Positions 32,828-41,178 are shown, numbered from the stretch's first letter. The stretch: 41,178 nucleotides of DNA from Bacteroidota bacterium (GCA_022572355.1 JACZWC010000041.1:1-41178), one strand, 5' to 3'. Made by a program: numbers and translations. Notes: generated by a model not told the origin, from the letters alone.

Positions 32828-34447
32828 TTGGCCGTTATTCCTACATACCAAAACGATATTTATGTCAGTTACCGGCATAATGATGCTATCCTTGAATGGG
32901 TAACAGAATTTGCAGAAAAACTACAACAAGAATTGGATGCAACTCTAAAAGGTAAGCTCAACATTTATTATGATAAACAGGGTGTGGGAGGAGAACTTGA
33001 CAAAGAGGAGTTTGAACAAAAAAGAATAAAGAATTTAAAATCTCTCATTTTCATTCCTATCATTTCACATACGTATTGTAATACAAAAAAACACAACTGG
33101 GAAAAAGAGTTCCTCGAATTTAAACAAATGGCTGCTTCTGATGAACTTGGCCTGAACATCGATTCGGAAAACGATACTTCCATCTGCAGAATATTACCTA
33201 TTAAGATTCATGAAGTCGAAAAAAAAGACATTCAGTTATTGGAAAGAGAATTAGGAGATAATATTAGATCGGTTGATTTTATCTACGAAGGACTGGAAGG
33301 AGTTACCCGGCCGCTGCGTTCAAAAGACGACGAGATGGCATTTAGCAGAAGCACCTTGCTTTACCGGAATCAAATCAATAAGACAGCTAATATTGTTTCG
33401 TCGTTGATCAAAAATATTAAAGCAGAAAGTACAGGTAACCGTAAAGATGAAACTGAAACCACAACTTCTTCGGTAACATCAACAGAAAAGAGAGAAATAA
33501 AACCTACCATTTATTTATCCTGGACTGTTTCAGATTGTGTTGCTAAGAGAGATGAATTGTCTTTGATCTTACAAAAAGCCGGTATGAATGTAATTCCTAT
33601 TACTGATTGCCCATCAGAGGATAATGCATTCAAATCAAAAGTAGCTAAAGGATTGGCCCAGGCACGTTGTTCTATTCATTTGCTTGGCGCTCAGGTGGGC
33701 AGGAAACTGGAATCAGATGGTGCCATCTCAATTTCAATGTATCAGTTTAATGAAGCAAAGAAGAAAATAATCAATGGTGCAAACCTGCCTGACGGAGAGA
33801 CAAGCCCGACTCCTGACTTGCAGAAGGGCGTACAAGGGCAAGCAGGTTTTAAGCAATTTATTTGGCAATGCCCGGTCGATTATTCTCAAGGCGTGGAACC
33901 CGAACAGCAGGATTTTATAAATGCTATTCGCAATAATATTACTTCAGATATGATTTTCACCAATGTAACGTCACCTATGCAGTTGGTAGATGATATCCGC
34001 GCTTCCCTTGTTGTTAAAGAAAAACCGGTATTGGCAACCATCGACACAGAAGTTTTCTTTATCAGCAATGAATTGGATGAAGAAGAAAGTCGGGAAATTA
34101 CTGATATGCTCAATGACGTGGTAAAGATAGAGACATTACTAATTTCCCAGGAAAAGGATGTGGATTACGCCGAGATGTCTGTTCAACAAATAAAGAAGAG
34201 TAAGCTCGCTGCTATTTATTTCAGAGAAGCTTCTGACTGGGCATTACCTTTTGCACAGCAAATCTGGAAAATGATAGGGGGAGCATCCTCTGGTACACCT
34301 TTACTTTTAATCGGAGATGATGAAATTGAAGCCAATAAATACAAACTATTCAACGCACCTAAAGTGGTATCAAAAATTGTTGCAAAAGACCTGATAGCTC
34401 TGGAAGTGAAAGCAACTTATGATAAAGTTATAGATGGAAGTATTTAG
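32828..34447 (+). CDS. TIR-domain protein with two further alpha/beta modules
   Basis: A 539-residue cytoplasmic protein. Residues about 8-160 form a TIR domain: NDIYVSYRHND (beta A and box 1), YYDKQGVGG (BB-loop region), LIFIPIISHTY and NWEKEF, whose Glu94 sits where TIR NADases have the catalytic glutamate. A polar linker (200-222) follows. A second TIR/flavodoxin-like module (225-330: PTIYLSWTVSDCVAKRDEL ... ARCSIHLLGAQVG) and a third (395-535: TEVFFISNELDEEES ... KLAAIYFREASDW ... PLLLIGDDE) follow but lack that Glu. The only usable start is TTG at 32828, after an in-frame stop at 32816. It would be the effector of the neighbouring STAND NTPase. Confidence 0.78.
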   Translation: MAVIPTYQNDIYVSYRHNDAILEWVTEFAEKLQQELDATLKGKLNIYYDKQGVGGELDKEEFEQKRIKNLKSLIFIPIISHTYCNTKKHNWEKEFLEFKQMAASDELGLNIDSENDTSICRILPIKIHEVEKKDIQLLERELGDNIRSVDFIYEGLEGVTRPLRSKDDEMAFSRSTLLYRNQINKTANIVSSLIKNIKAESTGNRKDETETTTSSVTSTEKREIKPTIYLSWTVSDCVAKRDELSLILQKAGMNVIPITDCPSEDNAFKSKVAKGLAQARCSIHLLGAQVGRKLESDGAISISMYQFNEAKKKIINGANLPDGETSPTPDLQKGVQGQAGFKQFIWQCPVDYSQGVEPEQQDFINAIRNNITSDMIFTNVTSPMQLVDDIRASLVVKEKPVLATIDTEVFFISNELDEEESREITDMLNDVVKIETLLISQEKDVDYAEMSVQQIKKSKLAAIYFREASDWALPFAQQIWKMIGGASSGTPLLLIGDDEIEANKYKLFNAPKVVSKIVAKDLIALEVKATYDKVIDGSI

Positions 34448-34519
34448 GAAATTGCAGGAGAAGGGATGGAATAATCAAAAACTTTGAAACGAAATAATTA
34501 AAGAATGAATAATTGACAA

Positions 34520-37500
34520 ATGTCTGACACGGTAACCAGCGATAAGAAAGAAACAACGAGGCAAAATATTTGCCCTTACACCGGACTCAGAGCTTTTAGC
34601 GCTGATGAAGCACTCTATTTCAGAGGACGTGACTTGCATATCGAAAAGGTTGTTGAGTTGCTGGAGGAAAAGAAATTCCTGATGCTTACCGGTGCGTCGG
34701 GCGACGGCAAATCTTCCCTTGTATACGCAGGATTAATCCCCAATGCAAAAGCTGGATTCATCAAGGCGAAATTTAACAATTGGGTGATCGCTGATTTTAG
34801 GCCGGAGCACCAGCCATTGGATAATATGGTTGCTGCTATAGTATCAAAATTGAACTTTGGCGAGCATGCTGCAACAAAAACTAACCTTGGCCAAGGATAT
34901 TCCGCCCTTGCCGACCTGTACAAGAATTCAAATAGCTATGTTGACACCGAAAGCCATGAGTGGATAAACGCAGATGAACAAACACGCAAAAAGTTAAAAC
35001 GAAATGGAGCCAATCTTTTGATATTGGTAGATCAGTTTGAAGAATTTTTTACCAATCCCGATAATTTCTATAAAGGGAAGGTTTCAGAAGATGCTAAAAT
35101 AGTAGTCAATCTCTTGGTTGAAACCAATAAGATCGCATTAGAGCAAAACCTGCCTATCTATATTGTTTGCACCATGCGCTCAGATTATATCGGACATTGC
35201 ACTTCTTTCAGGGGGCTGCCCGAATTGATAGGTTGGTCTCATTATTTTGTTCCCAGACTAAACAGGAATGAGATCTTTCAGGTAATAGATGAACCTGCAG
35301 TTCTCAGTGGTAATAAAATATCTCCAAGATTGGTAACCAGGTTATTAAACGACCGGAAAGAGGGGCCTGATGTACTTCCCATTTTACAACACACATTATA
35401 CCAGATATGGAAAACAGCCGATGAAGATAATGCGGAGATGATGGACTTGATACATTATGCCAAAGTTGGCGGAATGCATAAATCAGAGCTGGATGAGGAG
35501 GATAAGAATATCTATGATAAATGGTTTAATGTACTGCCCGAATACAAACGCAAGTTGCTTGCAAGTCCTTCCTTTGAAAATACACTTAACATACATGCCG
35601 ATGAACTTTATGAAACGGCACACGAATTTTGCAACCAACATCTCAATGGCAATGATCCGGTAACTACTGAACAGGCAAAGAAGATCATCAAGGCCACTTT
35701 TACCTGCCTCACTAAAATGGATGACGGTAAAGCGGTGAGAAACAGAATGTCAGTAACGGAAATTAGTGAGGTAATTGACGATAAGAATATTGATTCCAAG
35801 AAGGTAATTCAAGTTTTGCACATTTTCCGTGAACAGGGCAATACACTGATCCGTCCATATATTGCCAATCCTGCCGGATCGAGCTTCAAAGAATGGGTGG
35901 CCATGGAGCTAAAAGATGACACAGTTCTTGATATCACTCATGAAGCTCTAATCCGCAACTGGAACCGCCTTGGAGCATGGGTAGCAGAAGAATATGAAGC
36001 TGCCGAGATATTTACCGAATGTCAGCAGCAGTTGAACCACTGGCTGGTTAATAAGAGATCAAATCAATATTTACTCTCTCCCGGTCAATTAAGTTACTTT
36101 GAAAACTGGTACAAGCTCCTGCAACCCACAGCTCCCTGGATGCAAAGATATTCGCACAATGGTACAGATGTTGATTTGCACGTGCAAGATCAAGTACCAA
36201 AAGTACAAACCAGAAAGGATGAAAGCGCTGCATTACAAAAGGAAGCTCGGAAATTAGAAACTGATATAAAAGATTATCTGTCAAAGAGCCAACAGTATAT
36301 CGCCAGAAAGAGAAAATTAGCGGTAGCTGCCTTGGTGACGATCTCAATACTTTTGGTTATTTCCACCGTTGCATTCTTCAATGCTCAACAGCAAAAAAAC
36401 AAAGCGGTTTCAGCGCAAAAAATAGCCAAATCCAATGAAATCGCGATGAAGGCAATGACATTGGTGAACGAAGACCCTACTGTTGCCTTCAGGCTCGGCG
36501 AAACCGCTTACAAAATCCATGCAACGAACTTGGCCTTACAAGCAATAATGAGCGCTTATTGTTATCCCCCGTTTTATAATATTTTTAAAGGCCGGCATGA
36601 AGGGGGTATTGTTCAGGACATTCACTTCTCCCCGGATGGAAAACAAATTGTTTCGGTTGCGAGGGATGATGCTCTCGTAAAACTATGGAACGCTCAGGGC
36701 GTTTTGTTAAACACCTTTAAAGGTCATTACGATGAGGTCAGTTCAGCATCTTTCTCACCTGACGGTAAATTCATCTTAAGTGCATCTGATGATGCAACTG
36801 CCATATTATGGGATTTGACAGGCAATATAGCGCATGTTTTCAGAGGACATCATTACCGCCTGAATGCCGCATCGTTTGCACGTGATGGAAAATTAATCCT
36901 TACATGCTCCGATGATCGCACAGCGAGAATATGGGACCTGAGCGGAATAAGTGACCTGACGAAATTTCGGAACCTTCAAGAAAATGAGATCACGATAATT
37001 GAACATGAGGACAAAGTAACAAGCGCTGAATTTTCACCTGACGGAAAAACTATTCTGACTACATGTGCAGACAATAAAGCACGACTGTGGAATTTAGAAG
37101 GCGGGTTGGTGAGGGTTTTCCAGAGTGAGAACTTTCAAATAACTGAAGCTCACTTTTCACCTGGTGGAAGTGAGATAGTAACAAATGGCCGGGGCAACGA
37201 TTTGGTTTTATGGAGCATAAATGAGCAAAAAGAGGCTACATTGAACGGACAGGGAACAAGAATTCATTCAATTGTGTTTTCACCTGACGGAAAATATATC
37301 GCCGCCGCCAATAATGAGAGGACTGCCCTGCTGTGGAATATTTCGGCCCAATATTCTAACAAGCAATATTTAGCTAACACGGGCTTCCGGGATAGAAATG
37401 ACGATGCTGTGCGGGAAAATCCTGTAACGCTTCTCAAACACCACACAGCGCCTGTTAAACAAGTGCTGTTCTCTCCTGACAGTAGGATGATCTTAACAGT

Positions 37501-38758
37501 AACAGACGGTTTTACGCTGAAACTTTGGGATTTGAATGGCACTTTACTGCAAACGCTTAGAGTCAATGATTTTGTAGAGACCGCAACATTTTCACCTGAT
37601 GGAATATCCATTATAGCCGGATTTAACAATGGATCGATTCGCGAATGGCAGATATTTCCTATGGAATTCCCAGTTCTCAAGGGACATACGGAATATGTTT
37701 GGGAAGCGGATTATTCACCCAATGGTGAATACATTGCAACTGCATCCTTCGACTACACAGCACGTATATGGAGCAAAAAAGGCAATATGCTGCATGTATT
37801 GAAAGGACATTCAGGTAAAGTTTACTATCTGGTTTTTTCACCTGATGGCAGATACATCCTTACCTCTTCATTTGATAATACCGCACGATTGTGGAACCTT
37901 CAGGGAAGTTGCCTGGCTGTATTGAAAGGTCATGATGAATCACTGAATAAATCTAATTTTTCTCCGGATGGCAGACTGATCATAACACCTTCTGCCGACG
38001 GAACTGCAAGAATATGGGATGTTCAAGAGTCGATACGCTCAAAAAAAGGGGTGGTATTGAACATACTCAAGGGCCACGAATCAGCCATAAAATGTGCTGA
38101 ATTTTCACCCAACGGGAAATACATCCTAACAGCTTCGGCCGATAAGACCGCACGAATATGGGATACCACAGGTGTGGAACTCCGTATATTAACAGGGCAT
38201 AAAGCCCGCATATACCGGGCGGTATTCTCTCACAACGGGAAATACATCGCCACCGCATCGGATGACGGGATTGTGAAAATATGGAGCTTAAGTGGTGAAG
38301 AGCTCTCTGAGTGTAAAGGGCATACCTCTTTTATTGTCGACATCACTTTTTCTCATAATGATAAATACATTGCCACCGTCTCCAACGACAATACAGCCCG
38401 CTTGTGGGATCGAAAGGGAAATGAATTACAAGTGTTTAAAGGGCATATCAATATGATAAATACTGTTAAATTCTCATCAAAGGACGAGTACCTCTTAACA
38501 TCCAGCGATGAAGGTACAGCCCGGCTTTGGGATTTGAATGGAAATACAGTTAACATATACAAGGGGCATTACGGCAGTGTGCAGGATGCCAAGTTTTCAC
38601 CTGATGGGAAGTCCGTACTCACCTCCTCCTCTGATGGCACAGCCCGTATTTGGCCATTGCTTGTCAAGCAGGTTCTGCGAAAAATCAACGTTAAAAAAAC
38701 GCGCGGCGATGTATGGGAAATGACCGAAGAGGATAAACGCGCTTTTAATATACAGTAA
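34520..38758 (+). CDS. STAND NTPase (nSTAND1-like) with transmembrane helix and WD40 repeats
   Basis: A 1412-residue receptor-like NTPase. The N-terminus has the nSTAND1-type opening CPYTGLRAFSADEALYFRGRD, Walker A GASGDGKSS (58-66), Walker B LLILVDQFEE (166-175) and the sensor-like TMRSDYIGHC (218-227). A helical region with DITHEALIRNWNRL (471-484) follows. A strong hydrophobic helix (about 599-620) comes after the basic ARKRK. A short helical segment (DPTVAFRLGETAY) leads into about sixteen WD40 repeats (690-1375, FSPDGKxILTxSxDxTARIWD), enough for two propellers. STAND proteins oligomerise on ligand sensing and switch on effectors. The WD40 part is the likely sensor and the upstream TIR protein the likely effector. 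Confidence 0.88.
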   Translation: MSDTVTSDKKETTRQNICPYTGLRAFSADEALYFRGRDLHIEKVVELLEEKKFLMLTGASGDGKSSLVYAGLIPNAKAGFIKAKFNNWVIADFRPEHQPLDNMVAAIVSKLNFGEHAATKTNLGQGYSALADLYKNSNSYVDTESHEWINADEQTRKKLKRNGANLLILVDQFEEFFTNPDNFYKGKVSEDAKIVVNLLVETNKIALEQNLPIYIVCTMRSDYIGHCTSFRGLPELIGWSHYFVPRLNRNEIFQVIDEPAVLSGNKISPRLVTRLLNDRKEGPDVLPILQHTLYQIWKTADEDNAEMMDLIHYAKVGGMHKSELDEEDKNIYDKWFNVLPEYKRKLLASPSFENTLNIHADELYETAHEFCNQHLNGNDPVTTEQAKKIIKATFTCLTKMDDGKAVRNRMSVTEISEVIDDKNIDSKKVIQVLHIFREQGNTLIRPYIANPAGSSFKEWVAMELKDDTVLDITHEALIRNWNRLGAWVAEEYEAAEIFTECQQQLNHWLVNKRSNQYLLSPGQLSYFENWYKLLQPTAPWMQRYSHNGTDVDLHVQDQVPKVQTRKDESAALQKEARKLETDIKDYLSKSQQYIARKRKLAVAALVTISILLVISTVAFFNAQQQKNKAVSAQKIAKSNEIAMKAMTLVNEDPTVAFRLGETAYKIHATNLALQAIMSAYCYPPFYNIFKGRHEGGIVQDIHFSPDGKQIVSVARDDALVKLWNAQGVLLNTFKGHYDEVSSASFSPDGKFILSASDDATAILWDLTGNIAHVFRGHHYRLNAASFARDGKLILTCSDDRTARIWDLSGISDLTKFRNLQENEITIIEHEDKVTSAEFSPDGKTILTTCADNKARLWNLEGGLVRVFQSENFQITEAHFSPGGSEIVTNGRGNDLVLWSINEQKEATLNGQGTRIHSIVFSPDGKYIAAANNERTALLWNISAQYSNKQYLANTGFRDRNDDAVRENPVTLLKHHTAPVKQVLFSPDSRMILTVTDGFTLKLWDLNGTLLQTLRVNDFVETATFSPDGISIIAGFNNGSIREWQIFPMEFPVLKGHTEYVWEADYSPNGEYIATASFDYTARIWSKKGNMLHVLKGHSGKVYYLVFSPDGRYILTSSFDNTARLWNLQGSCLAVLKGHDESLNKSNFSPDGRLIITPSADGTARIWDVQESIRSKKGVVLNILKGHESAIKCAEFSPNGKYILTASADKTARIWDTTGVELRILTGHKARIYRAVFSHNGKYIATASDDGIVKIWSLSGEELSECKGHTSFIVDITFSHNDKYIATVSNDNTARLWDRKGNELQVFKGHINMINTVKFSSKDEYLLTSSDEGTARLWDLNGNTVNIYKGHYGSVQDAKFSPDGKSVLTSSSDGTARIWPLLVKQVLRKINVKKTRGDVWEMTEEDKRAFNIQ

Positions 38759-38808
38759 CAGCGTTTCTCCCAGTTGAATTAACGGATCGTAGACCAATAT
38801 TTACACAC

Positions 38809-40614
38809 ATGGTATCCCTTGACGCTCAGCCTACAATATGCCCCTACCCCGGCTTGCGATCCTTTAATGAAGCGGAATCCATCTACTTCAAAGGAAGGGA
38901 GTTGCAAGTTGAGGAGATCATTGATCGATTGACTGCTGATAAATTCGTGATGGTAACCGGCGCTTCAGGCGATGGTAAGTCATCCCTGATCTTTGCAGGA
39001 GTTGTGCCTAACTGCCGTGCAGGTTTCTTCAAAGCCAAATTCAGCAACTGGGTGATTACCAGCTTTCGCCCCGAACGCACACCACTGAGAAACCTGGCCG
39101 CCGCCCTTGCACCATATACTGTCAACACCGAATCGGTTTCCCGGTCCGAAGCAATTTCATCCATAGAAAATTCACTCCAGTATGGTTACTCCTCCTTGAT
39201 AGATGTATACAAAGAATCTGAGTTATTCTTTGATACCAATAGCCCAGAGTGGCTCAAAGCCGATGAAACGCAGAAGAAAAACCTCAAACGTAAAGCCGCC
39301 AACCTACTCATCATTGTTGACCAGTTCGAAGAGTTCTTCACCAATCCTGAAAATTTTGACCGCATCACCTCTACAGCTGCTGAAAGCACACAGGTGATAG
39401 TAAGCCTGCTGCTGGAAACTATACAGATTGCCAAAGAGCAGGATATTCCAATCTATATTGTCTGCACCATGCGTTCGGACTACCTCGGGCAGTGCGCTGC
39501 GCTGCGCGGCTTTCCTGAAAAAATAGAGGAATCTCTCTTCTTCCTGCCCCGGCTCACCAGAAAAGATATTGTACAGGTAATTCAGGAACCGGCTGTGTTG
39601 AGTGGAAACTCCATTACCGAGCGGCTCATACAACGCCTGCTCAATGATACCCACGGGGGTATCGACATCCTGCCCGTACTCCAGCACTGCCTCAGCCGTA
39701 TCTGGCATGCCGCTGATAAAGGCAACGAAACTATGGACATGATCCATTATGCGATGGTTGGAGGAATAAAGGGCGAACACCTTCCGGAGGAAAACAAAGA
39801 AGGCTATCACGAATGGTATGAACAGCAACCAGAATCCAGAAAAAAACACCTTCAAAATCCTTCGCTTGCCAATGTGTTGAACATGCACGCAGATGAACTG
39901 TACGAATCGGCAAATCAACAATTGATCTCAACAAATGTCGGAAACAACACACCGCTCACCATTGACCAACGAAAGTTCATCATCGAAACCACTTTCAAGT
40001 GCCTCACCAAAATTGACGACAACCGCGCCATACGCAACATCATGTCATTGGATGAAATCGCTGAAATGGCAGGTTATGATCCGGAGTTGGTGGCCGAGGT
40101 CATCAAACCCTTTCGTATTCACGGCAACACCCTCATACGACCGTTTCTCACGAACCAACCCACCTCCACTGATTCATCTGACGACGAGTCCACCGAAGCG
40201 GATCAGCCCGGGGCTGAGGCGAAATCTGAAGCTACGGCGGGCAAGCCCGGCCATCCGCCTATGGAGGATCCTCCTTTAGCGAACGGCCAGGACCCCGAAA
40301 CTGTATTGGACATTACTCATGAGGCGCTCATTCGCAACTGGAAACTTCTTGAAAAATGGACACAGGAAGAGTACGCAGATGTTCTTGCTTATCGTGAAAT
40401 GTTGGCCCAATTCGACAGGTGGACATCAAACAATAAATCAAAAAAACACTTGCTCTCTGCGGGGTTGTTTGATTATTTTATAAACTGGTTTGACAAGAAA
40501 AAACCAGACGCAGCATGGATCAACCGTTATATACATAAGTACCGAGGTGAAACTGATAAAATTACTGTTAACCCTCCGGTAAGTGATACGACCAAAGTTC
40601 CTGAAAACAAATGA
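38809..40614 (+). CDS. Second nSTAND1-like NTPase, NTPase part only
   Basis: A 601-residue paralogue of the NTPase part of the preceding gene, 50 bp downstream. Walker A GASGDGKSS (51-59), Walker B LLIIVDQFEE (166-175) and TMRSDYLGQC are intact, as is DITHEALIRNWKLL. It ends just before the transmembrane segment, with a TGA overlapping the ATG of the next frame. Between NTLIRPFLTN and TVLDITHEALI it has about 36 extra polar residues (STDSSDDESTEADQPGAEAK onward) absent from the paralogue, encoded by GC-rich palindromic DNA. Codons are more GC-rich than in the first copy, so the duplication is old or the copies came from different sources. Confidence 0.85.
   Translation: MVSLDAQPTICPYPGLRSFNEAESIYFKGRELQVEEIIDRLTADKFVMVTGASGDGKSSLIFAGVVPNCRAGFFKAKFSNWVITSFRPERTPLRNLAAALAPYTVNTESVSRSEAISSIENSLQYGYSSLIDVYKESELFFDTNSPEWLKADETQKKNLKRKAANLLIIVDQFEEFFTNPENFDRITSTAAESTQVIVSLLLETIQIAKEQDIPIYIVCTMRSDYLGQCAALRGFPEKIEESLFFLPRLTRKDIVQVIQEPAVLSGNSITERLIQRLLNDTHGGIDILPVLQHCLSRIWHAADKGNETMDMIHYAMVGGIKGEHLPEENKEGYHEWYEQQPESRKKHLQNPSLANVLNMHADELYESANQQLISTNVGNNTPLTIDQRKFIIETTFKCLTKIDDNRAIRNIMSLDEIAEMAGYDPELVAEVIKPFRIHGNTLIRPFLTNQPTSTDSSDDESTEADQPGAEAKSEATAGKPGHPPMEDPPLANGQDPETVLDITHEALIRNWKLLEKWTQEEYADVLAYREMLAQFDRWTSNNKSKKHLLSAGLFDYFINWFDKKKPDAAWINRYIHKYRGETDKITVNPPVSDTTKVPENK
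40203..40274. repeat. Palindrome-built in-frame insertion in the second STAND gene
   Basis: Three palindromic units lie in a row: TCAGCCC-G-GGGCTGA (40203-40217), GGCGG with CCGCC (40236-40259) enclosing GGGC-AA-GCCC, and the 12-bp palindrome GGAGGATCCTCC (40263-40274). They make up most of the segment missing from the paralogous gene, and the reading frame stays open. The segment is clearly more GC-rich than its surroundings. Confidence 0.6.
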
Positions 40615-41096
40615 CCTTGTCTGGAAAGCATGAAGCTATGGCCATTTTATCAAGCAAAACGGATACTTCCAGGCAGAACGGTACAGCTGCACAAGAGCAA
40701 CTGGAGCTGCTCAGGGAGTTTCTGGATGAGAGTGGCAAAGAACTCAACCGGAGAAAGCGCCGGCAGCGCATTTTTATTATCTCGATCTGCACCCTGCTCC
40801 TGATTGCCCTCACCGCCTTTTTGTTCTCAGAAACCAACCGCAGGCGTGCCGTCAAACTACAAGAGCAGATAGCGCGTACAGCAAAAGCCAACGGCATTGC
40901 TACAAAAGCTTACACCACCCTGGAACACGACCCCACACTTGCCTTCCGCCTGGCCGAAGCTTCTTACGGCATTGAGCCCACCCCGCTCAACAAACAGGTG
41001 ATCATGGCAAGCTATGCGCAGGTGCCGTTTTATTATAAGATGGAGGGGCATTGGACTTGCAACAAAAAAACAGACAAAAAGTTAAGCTGCATTTAA
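40611..41096 (+). pseudogene. Transmembrane and pre-WD40 part of the second STAND protein, cut by an IS element
   Basis: The frame starts at an ATGA overlap with the preceding NTPase gene. It encodes a basic stretch (RRKRRQR), one transmembrane helix (about 52-72) and the helical segment DPTLAFRLAEASYGIEP, then reaches MEGH, the start of the first WD40 repeat. In the neighbouring paralogue all this is fused to the NTPase in one protein. From 41052 the sequence is IS DNA and the frame runs 14 foreign residues to a stop. The sensor is therefore lost unless it continues beyond the IS. The original gene was either two coupled frames or was split by a frameshift. Confidence 0.75.
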
Positions 41097-41178
41097 AAGT
41101 TGATTAATTAATACTTGTTCTTTCTGCTCAGGGGATAAATAACCTAGAGCAGCATGTCTTCTTTTCCTGTTGTACCAC
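41052..41178 (-). mobile_element. IS3-family insertion sequence, right end (partial)
   Basis: Homology of the STAND gene to its paralogue stops at 41051, and the new sequence begins TGGACTTGCAAC, a plausible IS terminal inverted repeat starting with TG. About 30 bp further in, a minus-strand frame ends that encodes a transposase C-terminus. The element continues beyond the window, so its left end and target duplication cannot be seen. Confidence 0.75.
41082..41177 (-). CDS. IS3-family transposase, C-terminal fragment (partial at window edge)
   Basis: The minus strand encodes 31 residues, beginning at the window edge with WYNRKRRHAALGYLSPEQKE and ending at a TAA (41084-41082). YNxxRxHxALGYxxP is the hallmark C-terminus of the rve (DDE) integrase domain in IS3-family transposases. 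The rest of the protein lies outside the window. It points opposite to the STAND genes. Confidence 0.82.
   Translation of the reverse strand, partial: WYNRKRRHAALGYLSPEQKEQVLINQLLNAA

Noticed and set aside
34520..40614. Tandem STAND genes as an assembly artefact
   Set aside because: The two copies differ clearly in codon use, in many residues and by a linker insertion, so they are genuine paralogues.

Overview
The window comes from a Bacteroidota chromosome, most likely a free-living Cytophagales-type marine or environmental bacterium. This rests on a type IX secretion (T9SS) C-terminal sorting domain and SprB-like repeats in a 1154-residue adhesin-like protein, TAnnTTTG promoter motifs, a DUF1573 protein, many lipoprotein signals and an AT-leaning composition. 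There are no rRNA or tRNA genes and no CRISPR array. The genus cannot be read from the sequence.

Layout. 0.2-2.2 kb: two methyltransferases and a DinB-like protein. 2.2-5.7 kb (minus strand): a duplicated-domain lipoprotein, then a sulfite module made of a TSUP exporter, a small membrane-anchored cytochrome c and a Tat-exported molybdopterin sulfite dehydrogenase. 5.7-7.9 kb: cysteine desulfurase, guanine deaminase and an unknown secreted protein. 8-13.6 kb: SGNH hydrolase, MsrB lipoprotein, acyl-CoA dehydrogenase, a DUF1573/Rieske pair, and a histidine kinase/response regulator pair. 13.9-17.3 kb: the T9SS cargo protein. 17.4-19.2 kb: a TrkH-type potassium transporter.

19.5-30.5 kb (minus strand) is a nearly complete reductive pyrimidine catabolism operon. 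In transcription order it holds an NCS1 nucleobase transporter with an unusual extra loop domain, an SSS symporter, an OmpA-type envelope protein, dihydropyrimidinase, beta-ureidopropionase, a four-helix-bundle gene that looks like a mobile insertion, PreT and PreA. Together these would import uracil or thymine and convert it to beta-alanine (or the methyl analogue), CO2 and ammonia.

30.8-41.2 kb (plus strand) is a conflict-type locus. It has a strong promoter candidate, an exported TPR-like repeat protein, a TIR protein with two more alpha/beta modules, a STAND NTPase with a transmembrane helix and about sixteen WD40 repeats, and a second STAND paralogue. The paralogue is split into two overlapping reading frames and then cut inside its first WD40 repeat by an IS3-family element whose transposase C-terminus reaches the window edge.

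The least expected structures are non-genic. (1) A 31-bp, 29/31-identical inverted repeat brackets the whole preA-trkH intergenic region, as in invertible promoters or MITEs. (2) A 74-nt perfectly paired four-way (cloverleaf) repeat lies between divergent genes. (3) Heptameric GTAnnnn arrays form inverted pairs at three loci, one enclosing the four-helix-bundle gene. (4) Several short palindromic repeats sit in frame inside genes: cysteine desulfurase, msrB, preT and the second STAND gene. All calls come from reading the sequence; no database search was run.
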